Part shown: positions 24,495 to 38,490 of the stretch, one piece after another
Layout of the letters: each line of letters starts with the position of its first letter
Position numbering within the stretch: position 1 is the stretch's first letter
Assembly (NCBI GenBank): GCA_038380795.1
Contig: CM076259.1
Location: 100,489,739-100,553,738, forward strand
Direction: 5' to 3'
DNA: 64,000 bases
Origin: Pyrocephalus nanus
Taxonomy: Eukaryota; Chordata; Aves; Passeriformes; Tyrannidae
Notes under the pieces: generated by a model
What the model saw: only the letters and a program-made list of their open reading frames with translations
Databases searched by the model: none
What the model was told of the DNA's origin: nothing
Position numbers and translations under genes: made by a program

Positions 24495-27400
24495 TATAGA
24501 ACTATAGTTCATAGAATCATATGCTGTATATACATATAACTACTGCTAGCTATTGACAGAAAATCTAACTGATTAATGCACAATTAACTTGAGACTTATT
24601 TATCATAAAATCTCCAAAGTTAAATTAATCCATCTTTGAAAATATTTTTTCTGATTTTTATATGTGTGTGAATAAATGCATGAACATCTGTAACCTGAAA
24701 AGGGAACAATTTGGGATGTTATTAGTAAATTAATTGTGGAAAAATAACCCTTTAATGTCACTAGTGCAAGCTAACTAAAGGATAGCAGAATTAAGGAGAA
24801 CTGTCTTCAAAAGAACAGTGAATATATCTAGAGCTGTATTAGTTTTACGAGTTTTAACAACAAATACAAATATTCCTGCTTATTCATCTGCTAATCATTT
24901 TTTGAAAAAGATAGTAAGACTAGTCTCACGTTATCTTTGCCAACTTTAGATGGGTTTTTTGCAAGGTATTTTATGCAAAGGGCATGTTAAGCACTACCTT
25001 GAAGAGAAAGCTAGTGAAGAACTAATGAGTTTTTCTGCAAATCAAACACTGCTGATTGCTCACTTGATGCTGGTGCTATGAGGCTTTCCCTCTGCAACCA
25101 AGCTTATGCATTTTGAGAGATCTGCTACATAATACTGTGAGAGCTAAAAGTTATTACCGCACTCAGGTGTGCTGTAGAGGAGCTGTCAGCAAGGTCTTCT
25201 TACCCACACACCATGCATTGTATTTTCCCTGAGCTTGGTGTCCTGAATATGCTAAAACATGTTCCCACCAGATGTGCAGACATGCTAAAAGTTTGGAGAG
25301 GGTTTGTTTGACTGGGTCAAAGCTGTCTTCTTAGAACAGAAAAGAGGATTTTTTTTTTTTTTAGTCTTCCTTTTTCTTCCATTGTCTTACTACAGTAGAT
25401 TATGTTTGTAATATGTTTGCTGAGGTCTTCATAGAGGAGAGATGCAATTCAAAATAAACCAATGCGTTTAGAAAAAAAAAACTAAACTAAAGGTAGTGAA
25501 GTGAATATCCCCCAAAATGCCAAAGATTCTTAAGGGGTTTCTGAAATACATTAAAACCCAAGAAAGAAATTCCCCCAGAAGGAATCATTCTAGAAGTGCC
25601 TGAAAACAGATGGTTTATAAAGAAAGAGTGAAGGATTCTGTAGTAACATGGACGTGTAAATTAGTAATTCTGGATACAACTATTCTAATCTCTTAAGATA
25701 ATCCATCAATTAATGAGGAAAAATATTGAAAGTGTACATGAACATCTGGGGCTCACAAGCAGGCTGGGTAGTCACCAAGTTCTATCTTCACATCTTAATT
25801 CAGCTTCTGAGAAGATGCCTATCTTCACAGAAATCCTGAAAAAACCCGCACTATGCACTATAATGTAAATACACCCAATATTACACAATATTATGTTAAT
25901 ATACCCAATGGTGTATTAACACAGCATTGGGCTGAATTCACCAGTTCAGGGGAACAGTGGAATCCAGGTTTCCTCATTAATGCGCAGTAGGGAACTGCCC
26001 CTCAACACATAAGAAAAGTCCTGGAAAATATTCTTAGGGGAAAATGGGACAGGTGGAGAGGAAAGGATTTCTTTTAATGCACACACTCTACATTGGTATG
26101 CTAATATAAAAATAATTTCTAACAACAACCCCAGAACAGGCTTCTGAATGCCCTATATAACAATGACTTATCACGGCCAGATGTACTACATAAGCTTTCA
26201 TTTAGTTACTTGTTCTAGTGACTTATAACCATTTCTTCTGTTTGTGCCCTGCCAGGCCTGTTCTGGTGAGCAATCAGCTGGTTTTCTCACTACTTGATTA
26301 CCTCATCCCTTTTTTAGCAAACAACAGTCCCTGCCAATTACAGGGTACAGATGTCTTACAGAGTTCAGTGCAAAGAATTAGAAAGTGCTCCTCTGTGTAC
26401 AGGCAAAAGCAACACCAGAAACTTAATTTTCATAGCTAGGAATCATGGCTTGGTTTCCATTTTTTAAAAAGATAGAGACAACACAATCAAATTGTATCTG
26501 AGCATTACTTGCCTAAGGCAGGCAGTATACACAGAACATTCTCTTCATCTGTTGATGGCAAAATATCTACCGACTTCAGAAGGACCAGAACTTCACTCCA
26601 GAATTTTTCAGATAAAGCAATTTGTATCATTAGAAATGATGATATGAGGAAAAAAAAATAACAGTATTTTCTCAGTTGATTTTATTGGCAATAATGTAAA
26701 ATAATGATTTGTGTGTACTGTTGATGTGTAACTGAGTATCCCTTTAGGATGGCCTATGTGAGGATATTTTACAAAACAGCAAGATGCAATGATAGTGCAG
26801 TAAGAGAGTGGTTCTGAAGAGAACACTGTGGACGGCAAATCAGGAGATTAGTTTCTATACCCAACATTTCTGCCTGTTATCTGGTTGGGTAGACACTGCC
26901 TCACAACAGACCTAATAACTGGTGTGATTTCCCTCATTTTCACCCTATTTTGTGAGGTTTCCCATGATTTTTTTTCCCATTACTGGCTGAAGATATGTGA
27001 AGGACAAACAAATAGTAAAAGAAAAGCAGAAGGTTTCCTCCCTTTTTTGTTAGGGAGGGGGGAAAAAAACTGAAGGAAAAAAGGCAAGGAAAGAAACCCA
27101 TCCCTACCATATGGACCCACTACACTCTTGCCAGAGGGCAGTAAATGTCAACACTGTAGTATATCTCCTGTTTTGAAAATGAACCAGTTTAATCCAGAAC
27201 TATTAAACTTCATGGCAGTGGTAATCCCTTCCTATCTGTTGTCTCTCTGTTGGGCAGATCTCTTAAATCATTCAGTGCTGCTGCCAGCTGAGAGAAACTG
27301 AATCCTCAACAAATGAAACTACCCCTGCAGTCAGATTTCTGCAATAAGACTACGCTTTGATCAGAGCCTTCCTTCTTTCCCCAAGGATGAGTTAACCTCA

Positions 27401-30400
27401 TAAAAATGCATATCCTGCCCAAATGTTTGTTTGCTCTCATTTATTTCTTTCTCAATACTAATAGCAAGATCACTCAACAAACAAACTACTGAGCCTGGGT
27501 ATAAATACCCACCCTTCAGTGGCCATTTGTCAAAGGTGATGAAGGCCATCCCACAGTTCATGCTCTACTTGTAGGCTGGGCAGCTGCTGTTTTTCTTGCA
27601 TTGGTTGAAAGACACCCATTGAGAAGAAGCATCTGGCCTTGGAAAGGGAGCAGGAACATGAAATCTGAGCAACATAAGTAGCCACAAGTCTGAGGATGTT
27701 TGGGTTTTTTTTAAATATATCTACAAATTCTTCTCTACTCCGCACCAGTATAGGTAACAAAATGCCTACTGGGAATGTAGTTATGGATGTAACCACAACT
27801 GTCTACCACTAAAGGTTTTGTTAAACCTGTAAATCTAGATCTGATAGTGCAGACTACTGCCCTTATCTGTACCCCACTCATCAGCACCCTGGGGATTGTG
27901 GAGCAAGACAGAGAAAGGTCACACATAAAAGTGCTTGCTGAAAAATCATGGTCTCATTCTCTGTATTATAATAAAGTGCTATAGATGAAGTTGCACAGAC
28001 CATGACCATTTGAGAGGTAGGGAGCCTCAGTGCTTTCCCTCAAAGTCAAAACAAATTATCTAATATACAGTACAGGAGAAAACTCCTAAGTGTTCAACAT
28101 ACTGTAGCTACACACAGGCGCTGTCCCTGATGAAAGAATGAGAAATAATGCACCTTATCAGTACTCTAAGAAAATAAAAAGAACTCTAAAAGCCAAGGTG
28201 CAAGGTGAAGGTAATGTAGCCACGCTCATGTCATCTTTGCAGCCTTGCCCACTGTTACTTCTTCAGTACTTTTACCCCCAAAGGATATCTATCACAGAAC
28301 TTGTGCTCTCTTTGCTATTTAGAGTTTTAGATTTGCACTGGCTCTGTCAGCAGTGCTCAGGGGGAGTAAAGAGAAGTCTAAGCAGGAAAGGTACCAATAT
28401 CATCCAGCCACTGCTAACTGGAAATGTGCTGCCAACTTGATCCCAAAGATCAAGAGGACTGGGCTGCTCCCACACCAACCTTTCCCATAGACCCTTTCCT
28501 ATAGATTAGGAGAAGCATCACAGCTACAGAACAATGAAAAGTTTGTGCTTAACCATCATGCATAAGAGAATCCACGAAAAACTGAAAGGCATCTTATTGC
28601 AGTGTTAGTAGTAGATATGGAAATGTTATTGCAATATGAATTCACATTCTCCCCCATAAAGGTTAATCTTAGTCAAGATAATAGAACCACAGAGCCATAT
28701 ATCTCTGCAAAACTGATAAAGAGGCATAAAAATGAAGGAGCTGCATTCAACTACCTTACGTCATGCATCAAGAGTGCCTGAAATGTGCTTATGTCAGAGG
28801 TGTTCAATTTTAAGGAGTTATAAATTGGTACTGATTAGTTAATAAATATTAATTCAGTCCTTTCACTGAGACAACAGTCTAAATTGCAATGGCCTTAACA
28901 ACTACGAAAAATGCGAAAGGCCATGTGCACTTGAGTTAAACAAAAATTATCCTCTGGCAAAGAAAGTCTCCCATGGCACTTGTAGTGAAAATCTGTCTTC
29001 TTTCATTGGTAACAAATAGTTGACTCTTATCTTGATTTGAGTGATTGTTTATAAGCTTCAGTCTCTGTGGCCCCCAAAATACTGGCACAACAGTGAGAAA
29101 ACAGTAAGATTTTGTTTTGGATGGACAAAATAGAATCAGAAATTTGGCTTTAAATGGAAAATCAAGTAGTCTACGCCCTAGAGCTGGAGCTGGAGAAGGC
29201 AAAGTTCACCTTGGTGATGAGGTTTTCATTAAACTTGTTTTTAGGGACGTCCAACAAATTCACCAAGAACAGAAGTTCCCAATCTTCACCTGTTCATTTG
29301 TCCATTGCCATGAGAAATATTTTCATGTGTGTTAATAATGGTGGCAACAGTAGCTCCAGTTCTCCAGTTCTGTGTCCAGGGCCTGTGAAAGTGTGTAGGG
29401 AAACAGGTTTCCAACCCTGTCTCACACTTTATGTGAAGAGGGAGGTGACAGCAGCAACAATAGCCCCTCCAAGCCATGCAGCACTCACCAGCACAGGAAG
29501 AGGCATTTGGGTAGCACTTTGAAGAAACATCTGCAACAGCTGTTTGCAATGTGGAAAGTGACCTGTAGAATGGTATGTATAAAAAATGAGAGCCTGCCTA
29601 TCCTCTCTGTTCTGGCATAGCACAGGATAACACAGCTCCTCCTCTCGAATAACATCAGGAAACAGTTTCATTTGATCAAAAGAAGTCATATAAAATGCAG
29701 ACATCTGCATCTAAACTACTTCCTGAGGTCAACGGATTGATTCAAATTGAGCTAAAGTAGAAATCAAAATTTAAAAAAAAAAAATCCTTATCTTCTTCAG
29801 TGATAGCTGAGACCTTAAAAATCAGGTGAAATACTTCCATTCTTTACATTTAAAAAAAAAAAAATCATACAGCATTAAGGCCAAAGTCCTCCTATTCAAC
29901 ATCCATCTGTAATCTTCAAAAATTCAGTTAGATCCTTTTCCTTTCTGTAAACATGTACTTGCTCCATCTGGCAAGGAGAACCATAAATCTCCCCTGACTC
30001 TACTGGCTATTCTGGCATTTTTGCAGTAGTTCACACAGACAGAGTGTATTTAGACAAACAGCAGAAGCAAAACACTTCTGAAGGCATGTAAGTGGAAGTC
30101 TCATCTATGAACAGTATTTCTTCTGCAAATTAGTCTGTAAATTCCTGAGGCTGCACATCTTGAACTCAGCTGCACCTTCTGTCTTTCAGCACTACATTCA
30201 GTGTTTCTTCATGACTACTTCCAGTCAGAAATACAAGATTAGTGGAGGAAAAGAATGCAGCAAGTACCACCATTACTTACAAAATCTCACTTGCAAAAGT
30301 AATGTGAGCCAACTAGCATGAACCAGTCATGTGGACTGAAAAACTCCATGTACATAAACAAAGGGAAATGATAAATAGCTAAGTACAGAGGTCAGGGGAG

Positions 30401-31699
30401 ACAGCTAATGGAAGATTTTTGGGATCAATATAGATCTGCTTTTATTTACTATCGGGAAAAGTAAGCGGATACCACACAAATGTCATTTTTGGATGTTACT
30501 AAACCAGAAGGAATGTCAACCACCAGTCAGAAGGGAGAAGTCCTGCAAAGAGTCTTTGATCAAAAGTAGAGAGTGAGAGGTTGATGAAATCATGTCTGGG
30601 AGAAATATATATCTGGGGGAAAGGAAGTAATCTGAAAAACTGATACTTAAATAATAAGAAGGAAACATAGTAGGAGTGGTGCTGAATGGCAGGTAATAAG
30701 AACTGCAAAGTAGACAGCTTTCATATTACAGCATGGTACCCAAGATGCAATTTGGAATTCCATGTGCAGAGAGATCCACACACACATCTGACATGCTTAC
30801 TGGGACACTGCTGGGGCACTGAGGGGCTGGGAGAGGGAGGCAAGCCAAGAAGATGGTGGTTTCTCCAAGTTCCATTGAAAAATGATCTGTGTATGATGCT
30901 GTTAACTACCCGACAGAAGCCGAAACAGAGACAGACTATGAGAGTCCACAGAAGTAGAGCCTCTTTCAGCTTTGTAAACTTTGAGACTGTATTTTAAAGG
31001 AGTAAGCTTGCACCTGAGGCTTCTGTCAGAAATCTTCAGTCTTAGAGATAAAATCAATCATTAAAGCCTTTTACACTCCACATTAAATTGTTCTCATCAC
31101 TATTTTCATTACTGAGCAACTGCTTCATAGAGCATTTGGGGATCTATGAAATAGCTGAATCCATAAAATCAATTATTTCTCAGGAATTTGTTAGAAGCAG
31201 AGACAGAAGAAATGAGGGGCTGAAGCAATTCAGACAGAAATCTGAATTTTGCACTGCTCTAATCTTTGCTTACAAGATGAGCTCTGCTTTTTAGTTTACT
31301 ATGACAGTGGTCTGGCAAAGAACAGGATGCTGACAGGAACATGACATGCTAGGCATTGCATACTCATATGTAAGTGCACAGAAAAGAAAAAAGACTCAAA
31401 TCTTCTGCCTTGAACTGTTTCAGGGATTTTTTTTTTTAAATAAATGTATGTGAAAATGATACTATGTGTAGAGACTTAGGGAAAAGGAATTATTAAAGCA
31501 ATCAGTTCAGCATCTATTCCATTGCCCAGTATAATTTTTTCAAGCACCGACAATCATTCAGAGGAAACATAAGAAATCCCACATCAGACAGATTAAGTGT
31601 CTTTCTGTTTTCCATCAGAGACTGTCTAAAACTCTGAAGGATGTGGTTTAATAGTATTCTGATATTTCCATTTTTTTATAAACGAATAATCACCACAAC

Positions 31700-31990
31700 T
31701 CTGAAATTTCTTATTAGCCCTGTAATTCTGTCAAATGGTTTATGAATCTTTTTACATTCTCAGCATAAACAACCTCCTATGGTATGAGTTCCAAAGCTTA
31801 AATATATTTTTGGTCAAAGAAAAAATGTTAGCTTTCATCAGTCTTCAATTTGCAAAATTCAGATCTGCACTGAATTGCACCTTTTTGTCTCTCAACATCA
31901 GAAAAACAAGTGCTCCTGGAAGTATGTTAATCTATCTGGAAAAACACTATTTGCTCACTGCTAAGAGTTCTGTATATAATATGTTAGCCC
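31700..31990 (-). mobile_element. ancient CR1-type LINE relic, 3' region
   Basis: Between 31735 and 31800 the plus strand reads tttatgaatc, tacattctcagc, acaacctcctatgg and tatgagttccaaagctt in order. This is the antisense of a CR1-type 3' segment found widely in amniotes (turtles, crocodilians, birds), where the consensus has caacatcctctgg followed by gagttccacag. Similarity fades after about 31830; the right limit is a guess. The divergence implies an insertion much older than the other CR1 copies here. I am fairly sure of the family type, not of the exact named repeat. Confidence 0.65.
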
Positions 31991-34900
31991 ACTATACATA
32001 AAAAATTCCTACATTACTTTTCATTTTTCACCAAGTCCCTTCTGTTGAAATGGAATGAGGCATTCCGTGTGAGGTCAGAGTTATCTGTGGTACTAAACAG
32101 CAAACAAAAATTGTACCTGCACATTCCCTTTACAAAAAATAATGTAACAATATAATTACAAATCTTGTTTTTGTGTCCCAAGCTACTGCCCTAAACATAG
32201 ATCATTCAGAGACATGACCAGCAGTTGGAATTTCTCTTCTTTTCTGCCAGAAGATGTTTTGGCCAGCAAGTACTCATCTGTCCAGCATTCTGGATGTAGC
32301 AAGAGACCTTGATCCTGCAATTTGTCCTTCTAGCTACCATCTGTCTATTCCCACAACTAATGAGGTACTCATTATATACTCACTACATCAGTACTAGAAG
32401 ACATTTAGTTACCTACAATTTTAAGTCTGGCTAGTTGTTCTTTCTCCTTAAGAGAGGAGAGGTCAAGGAAAACTTTGTTTTTAAAACTGAAACCAGCAAT
32501 GGCAAAAACGTTTTTTGCAGAAGTACAGACAGACATAGATTGGAAGAACTTCCTGGGGGACAGTCTATTCCTAAAATCCTGGTTGTTTCCGAGTTTCTTT
32601 CTATGGTTGAACCTTCTGTAGTTAAAGCAGTCCTCCCTAATCATCCACCATCACCACAGGTGAAATCAAATACTTTCTCAAGCCAGCTTGGTTGTTTCTA
32701 AAGGCACCATTTTTGCAAAAAATTCAGCCACAGTATTTCACAGACCTGTATATTTTCAAGCCTGAGACTCGTTATATACCCAGCTGAGTTTTTAAAGTTA
32801 AGAGCCTTGTCACTCCACCTATTTTACCTAGACAGTAAAGAAAGAGGTACTTCTTGGTGTTATCAAGGCTGCACAGCAGCTTGGAGATGTGACTTTATCT
32901 TAACTGAGAAAGGCTATGATGAGTATAGATGTGGCTAAATAGGGGTAGTAAGGAGCTACAATCAGAATGAACCAAGGCCTATCTTTTATTTTACTATGTG
33001 TTCAGAGAAATGCTCAAGCTCTTTAACTTAGAAGTACTGCTGCATCTCTTAAGAGCAGTGCTGGCTTCTGTGTTTTGGTGCCATAACCTTACTTCAAATT
33101 AATATTTGTTGCAGTATTAAATTTGCAGAAAAGATAGGTCTATTTTCATTAACCCTGATATGTGTAAATAAGCTGCCATCAGGTAATTATTCCCTTTGGG
33201 ATACAAAAAAAAGATTGGTGCAATCTTTTCTAAACCAGGGCATATTTCCTATTGAAAGATAAGGACCTTCATATCTAGCAGTTCTTTTGTACATGTAGGA
33301 ATTTCTATCTGCATTGCCTTCTACTTGCAGAATGATTTATGTCTTATGAGTTCCTTTCCTAAGCAAATTAATTGAAAGGCATGATCTCTGGGCTATGAGG
33401 CAATGTTCTGTAATTTATAGTTTCTGTTTTTAGTCATGGCACTTACATGTTGTTGACTTGGTATGAAACAACTGGACTTCACGAGGACGGGGTGTATTGG
33501 GACAGCATCCACTAGTAATAGAGAGTCCACAGAATAAATAGAAAAATACAGCAACACCTTGTGAGAGATGACCCAAGTAACACCTCATTCATAACATGAA
33601 TGCCTTTAATGGGATTCCTAGCTCTTCCTTTAAAGCTACCCCACAAATTTCCCTTCTATCATCCATAATACTCTTAATGTCAAGTGAAAAAAACTTGTGC
33701 ATTTTTTTGTCTGTGTACACTCTTATTATCCTTCATAGACTACTTAGAGAGGAAGAAATATCCTGTCCAAGCTACAGTTTGCAACAGAAAAGTTGGATCC
33801 CTTCCTATCCACAGTCCCCAGTATACTAGTTCATATCAGCCTATCAGAAACAAATTAGAACAGCCAAAAAAAGCTCAACATTCCTGAAACAACTGATGCT
33901 TTTTCTTCTCTTCATTTATCTATCTGCAATTACAGATGGAAGCCATTACCACCCACTTCCTCACTAAGGAAATGGTCCCTCTGTACACTTTGTACTGCTC
34001 CTCAGATGCTCTGGGTGCATTTATCCAGACAGATATCAGTGAATTCTGTCCCTGATAAAATTGAGTCAAATATAAGCCAACTATGGAGTGCATGTGTTAT
34101 GGATAAAGCCATGGATACCCAGTGAAAAATAGATGACCTGAGCCTGACCATAGCACCAAGCTGCAAACCTGAACCAGCTCACACATGCTGTGGACAATGA
34201 GACCCATATCAGTCTGAAAACACTGAGTAGATGTGCCCAGATGTGCCAGTAGATGCAGCCAGACTTGCTGGATAAGATGGTCATGATGCCCTGTTTCTTA
34301 AACATATAGTTTATTTCTTTCTATACAGTTTATTTTCTTTCAACACCACATTATTTACCCCCAGCCTAATGGCAGCCTCTAAAAGACTACATTAGGCCTT
34401 GTTTTTTACACAGAAGGTTTTGCTACCTAATTTTTTTTAAAGACAATGGAGAAAGAGAAGCATCTGGACAGACAGTTTATCTGGTCTGAAGAACATCTGT
34501 AAAATAGAGAGAGAAAATTTTCTTTTCCTACCAATTACTCAATGATGTCCAGATGTTCAACTAATTTCTGTAGAGCTCTACATGCTTTACAGGAAACATA
34601 CAAAACCAACAAGCTTTCTGACTGAAAAAAGTTACAGCCTGGAGATATAATTTGTCTGACGAATACTCTTATCTATCCTCACTGAACTGGAGGCAGAAGA
34701 GCAAGATATAAGCAATTATTTAGGATACTCAAAAGTTATCACAGACAGTTCCATCTTCATGCAGTGGGAAGGAAGAAAGCAAAAGAGTTTATTAGAAGGT
34801 ATAATGTGAAAAGCACATTCCCATACACACACTGTTTATTTTGCGCAGATCCTCTTTCTGATTCTGCAGGCCCTCTCCTCTAAAGCCAATGCTTGAGTGG

Positions 34901-35860
34901 GCACTTGGACTGAACTGAACTCCCCTTGGGTTGGAGACTGCCAAACAGACACATAAATCTGGCAGAGACACTTACACACTCTGGCTACAGAGCTGTCAGG
35001 TTAAAAGGAGGGGATGAATGCAGAGGCCAAGGTCGGGGTTGAAGCTGGGAGTAGGAGGGTGGGCTCAGGTGAACAGGAGCGTGGGCACTGGGAAGCTGCC
35101 CTGAAAGCTTTGTTTTTCCATCCTAACTTTCTGTGATGAAAACATCCTTCTGGTTCACAGCAAAAACAAAACCTTATTTTTCTTTGGCAGAATACATTTC
35201 CATAGATCACAAAGGCATTATTTCTTACCTAAACCTTGTATCTGAAGACAGTGACTTTTCTGTCTGGACCTGTGTGTAATCAATCCCTAATAACACATTG
35301 CATTCTAATCCCAAAATTATGAGTGAAAGTAAGCATCTTGACTCATTCACATTCAAAACCTCATGCCCAAAAGACAGGAAAGATTGAATTCTTTGTTTTA
35401 ATCACTCAGAAACAGCAAGTAAAACATGAAACAAAAGCACTTTTCATCATACTTCCATTCTTTTGACACAAGACATACTTTGCCACAAGGAAGTTACTAG
35501 GACAAGAAGTTACATAAGCAGGTAAACTTTAAAGTTTTTTTCTCTTTGCCAGTACTTAAATTTTTCCATTCCATATTATCCTAGTATACCACTGAAATTT
35601 TTCCAAGACAATTTCCTATTTGACTAGACATTTGGAAAAAAATGTGGTGGTTTTCTTTCCTAGTTTCAACAAGAAATATATAAGGTTGATGTCTTTCTGA
35701 TGCCCATAACTTCATTACTATGAGGCACAAGTATGTATTAAGAAAAAAAATTCTCCTGAGGCTCAGTGAAAGGGAATTTATACTTCTGAAATATATTTAA
35801 TGTATACATCTTAAACACACTGAAGATCTTCTGATCTGGATGCTAATATGAATCTTTACA
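31991..35860. other. unique noncoding DNA
   Basis: No element or gene recognised. The longest frame is 88 codons (32435-32701, plus), with a 79-codon minus frame over the same DNA. No notable simple repeats. Confidence 0.55.
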
Positions 35861-36120
35861 ATGTAGAACAAGAGGGCACAGTCTTAAGCTCTGCCAGGGG
35901 AGTATAGGTTGAATATTGGAAAAAAAATTTTTACAGAGAGAGTAATCAGACATTGGAATGGGCTGCCCAGGGAAGTGGTGGATTCACTGTCCCTGGAGGT
36001 TTTTAAGATGAGACTGGATGTGGCACTGAGTGCCATGGTCTGGTAACCACGGCTGTGTTGGATCAAGGGTTGGACTTGATGATCTCAGAGGTCTTTTCCA
36101 ACCTGGTTGATTCTATGATT
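35861..36120 (+). mobile_element. CR1 LINE 3' end
   Basis: Runs from the end of ORF2 into the 3' UTR. The sequence contains attggaatgggctgcccagg, then gtccctggaggt, ggttggacttgatgatctc, gaggtcttttccaacc and a single gattctatgatt tail unit. It is 5'-truncated to about 260 bp. The near-consensus last 60 bp suggest moderate age. Confidence 0.93.
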
Positions 36121-36199
36121 GTCTATAAACATCCTTTATACATCTTAAGGAAAGAAAAAACATGTGAAGAAACATGAAGTGTTTGACACCAGATGGTTT

Positions 36200-36530
36200 G
36201 TTCCACCCTCCAAAGGGGTATCAACAGGTGGGAGAAATGGGCCAACAGGAATCTCAAATTCAGCAAGTGGACATGCAAAGTCCTGCACGTGGGAAGGAAC
36301 AACCTCGGGCACTTTTATGTGGACATGACCAACAGTGTGCACTCACAGCCCAGAAAGCCAACTGCGCCCTGGGCTGCATCCAAAGCAATGTGGCCACCAG
36401 GTTGAAGGGGGTGATTCTCCCCCTCTACTCCACTCTTGTGGGACTCCATCTGGTGTGCTGTGTCCAGCTTTGGGGTCATCAGTCAGTCAATGAATTTTGG
36501 AAGACAGGACCACAGAAGCACAGCAATGCC
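36200..36530 (+). mobile_element. CR1 LINE fragment, C-terminal ORF2
   Basis: A plus frame reads WANRNLKFSKWTCKVLHVGR, matching the CR1 segment after the RT domain (WANRNLMKF, CKVLHLGRNN). It is followed by cagcccagaaagccaactgc, ctgggctgcatcc and ctccccctctactcc, which continue the CR1 order. Stops and frameshifts show decay. It lies 80 bp downstream of another CR1 3' end but derives from an earlier part of the element, so the two are separate insertions or a rearranged copy. Confidence 0.9.
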
Positions 36531-38374
36531 ATGAAACATTTTGCAGCATAAGAGAGACCCACAGCAAAATACTGAAAGACAAAGTACAGTGTGGTGGCAT
36601 AGGTAGAAAACTCGCATTGTTAAAGGCATCATAAACATTCTATGCTCCTTCAGCTGCAGAGAGCATGTTAGAAGAAGCGTGAATGGAGGACAATAAATAC
36701 TAGAATTGCATTTTAGAGGACAAATATAGCTGAGGCTTTCACCTGATTTCGAGGTAAATTAGGTATACAGTAACTTCATATCTATTATCTGTTGATTTTT
36801 CAGTGTTGGAATGGTGCATGGAAAAATACCACTGAAATGTTAATCAGCATTAGCAGATCAAGAAAGCATGACAACTCACTGCTGGTGGAAACTTAAGCAG
36901 CTCAAATTTAAAGATCCTCAGTAAGGCATGGCATGTTGAGAATTCATCTGGAATGTAAACATGCTACATTTGTGAGGGCAGAGTACAATACTTTAGCTGA
37001 GTTCAACAGCTTGTTGCAGCATACCAGGGAGATGTGGCAACAAAGACATGCAATTTTTAGGCTGCCATGTCTTCATCAGTTCACATAGGAAGGCAGATGA
37101 AGCCTCTTAAGTATCAAGTGCTCCTTTCTGTCAAGATTCCATTACCTGTAAAGAGTCTAGCTTCAGTTTAGTCACATGTCCACACAAATTTTCATAAGCC
37201 ATAAAACCTCTAATGGTTAAGGTACTTTGAGAAACAAGGGATACAGATTACCTCAGTGAGTGCTAGTTACCTTCAAAACAGTCACAAACTCAAATACTTT
37301 ACACTAAGAATAAAAATACACACTCTAATAGAAGGGGCAGAGTATAAAAGAAATATTCTATTTATTTTCAGCAAACAGCAGAGGTCAATTTGTCTAGTTT
37401 CAATACCTAATGTAAAAAAATACACTTTTTATTTTTGCTTTCTTTATTCCTCTCATTTCCTCCTTTCTTTTTATTAAATCTTACCACCCTTTCTGCCTTC
37501 TTCATTCTTTTATCTTTAAACTTTCTTCTTTCTTTTTGTTGTTTTGTTTTGTTTTGTTTCTAGGACAGGAGAAAGAGCAGAAGAAATTAGCTAGGACTTA
37601 AACCTGCCTAACACAGGTTTTGTTACAATGATAATACAAAAAACCCCCACATTTTCCTAAGACTGTCCTCAATGAGGAAAGCAGAAGGGGAAGCACCACA
37701 ACACAAGCCATGGTCAATTTTTCCTGCAACCACATATTGAAGAAAGCACTGCCAAGACATCTGCAGAACAGTGTGCAGATCTGGCTGTTCCTACAAGCAC
37801 ATAATACTCACTCTGAGGTTTTCAAAGAACTGCAAATTAAATCTGAGTGAACCAGCTGCTGAGCTCCCTGGTTAGCTGTAATTGCTGAGGCAAGGAATAC
37901 CTTCCACTGGCTGGGCATTTCTAGGCCTCGGTTTCAGCTGCCAGGTGGGCATAGGGTAACACAATTCTCCACCTGCTTTTGCTCACCTCAGATGAGCCCA
38001 AACATCTGAAGCTACAAAACGGTGCTGTGCTGTCTCCTCTCTGGCTTAGCTTCACAAAAATGAGCTGTGGTCTGCACAAAGCTAAGGTGGAACCAGTTAC
38101 GAATCTGGGACAATAAAGCCAAGAATTGAGAAAGTCCATGAGTGTGATCAGATGGGAGAGGAGGGGATCAGAAGTCAAATATAAAGCAGTATATGTGGGC
38201 ACCTAGAATTAAGAGCCAATGAAACCAAATATAATCTCCCATGCAGGAACTGACACAGACAATGATTATCAAAAGGCCTCTGTCCACCTACTCCAAGTGA
38301 AAGCCTCAATACAGCCCATCCTAAGATCTATAAACCAAAAGTCAAGCCTCCAGAAATCATGCTGCTCTAATAAA
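36531..38374. other. noncoding DNA with a pyrimidine-rich stretch
   Basis: The interval 37430-37561 is strongly T/C-rich and ends in gttttgttttgttttg repeats. The remainder shows no gene or recognised element; the longest frame is 93 codons on minus (37921-38202). Confidence 0.55.
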
Positions 38375-38490
38375 TTTATATTTATATTTATATTTATATT
38401 TATATTTATATTTATATTTATATTTATATTTATATTTATATTTATATTTATATTTATATTTATATTTATATTTAGTTATAGTTATATTTA
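38375..38490 (+). repeat. hexanucleotide microsatellite (TTTATA)n, about 17 copies
   Basis: A near-perfect array of the 6-bp unit tttata runs from 38375 to 38474, then degenerates into gttata and gttatattta units by about 38490. Because the unit is a multiple of three, it leaves an open frame encoding alternating Ile-Phe (38219-38491), which is an artefact and not a gene. Purity suggests that it is length-variable between individuals. Confidence 0.97.

Larger units (their letters stand above)
23875..31699. other. mostly unique noncoding DNA
   Basis: Holds the CA tract and minisatellite near 24.3-24.5 kb and a 14-T run at 25349-25362; otherwise I recognise nothing. The longest frames are 122 codons (29154-29522, plus), 103 (30686-30997, plus) and 100 (28138-28440, plus). 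The 29.1-29.7 kb stretch is open in several frames on both strands but matches no protein I know. Confidence 0.55.

Noticed and set aside
24500..24530. Another CR1 tip (tcatagaatcat)
   Set aside because: Only about 12 bp match and no ggtttggttt/ggaaggg block follows.
29154..29522. 122-codon plus frame with overlapping frames on both strands
   Set aside because: Open on both strands at once, no known protein resemblance and no convincing splice or promoter context.
35640..35690. ERV LTR start (tgtggtggttttc)
   Set aside because: No downstream TATA/AATAAA pair, no matching CA end and no repeat partner found.
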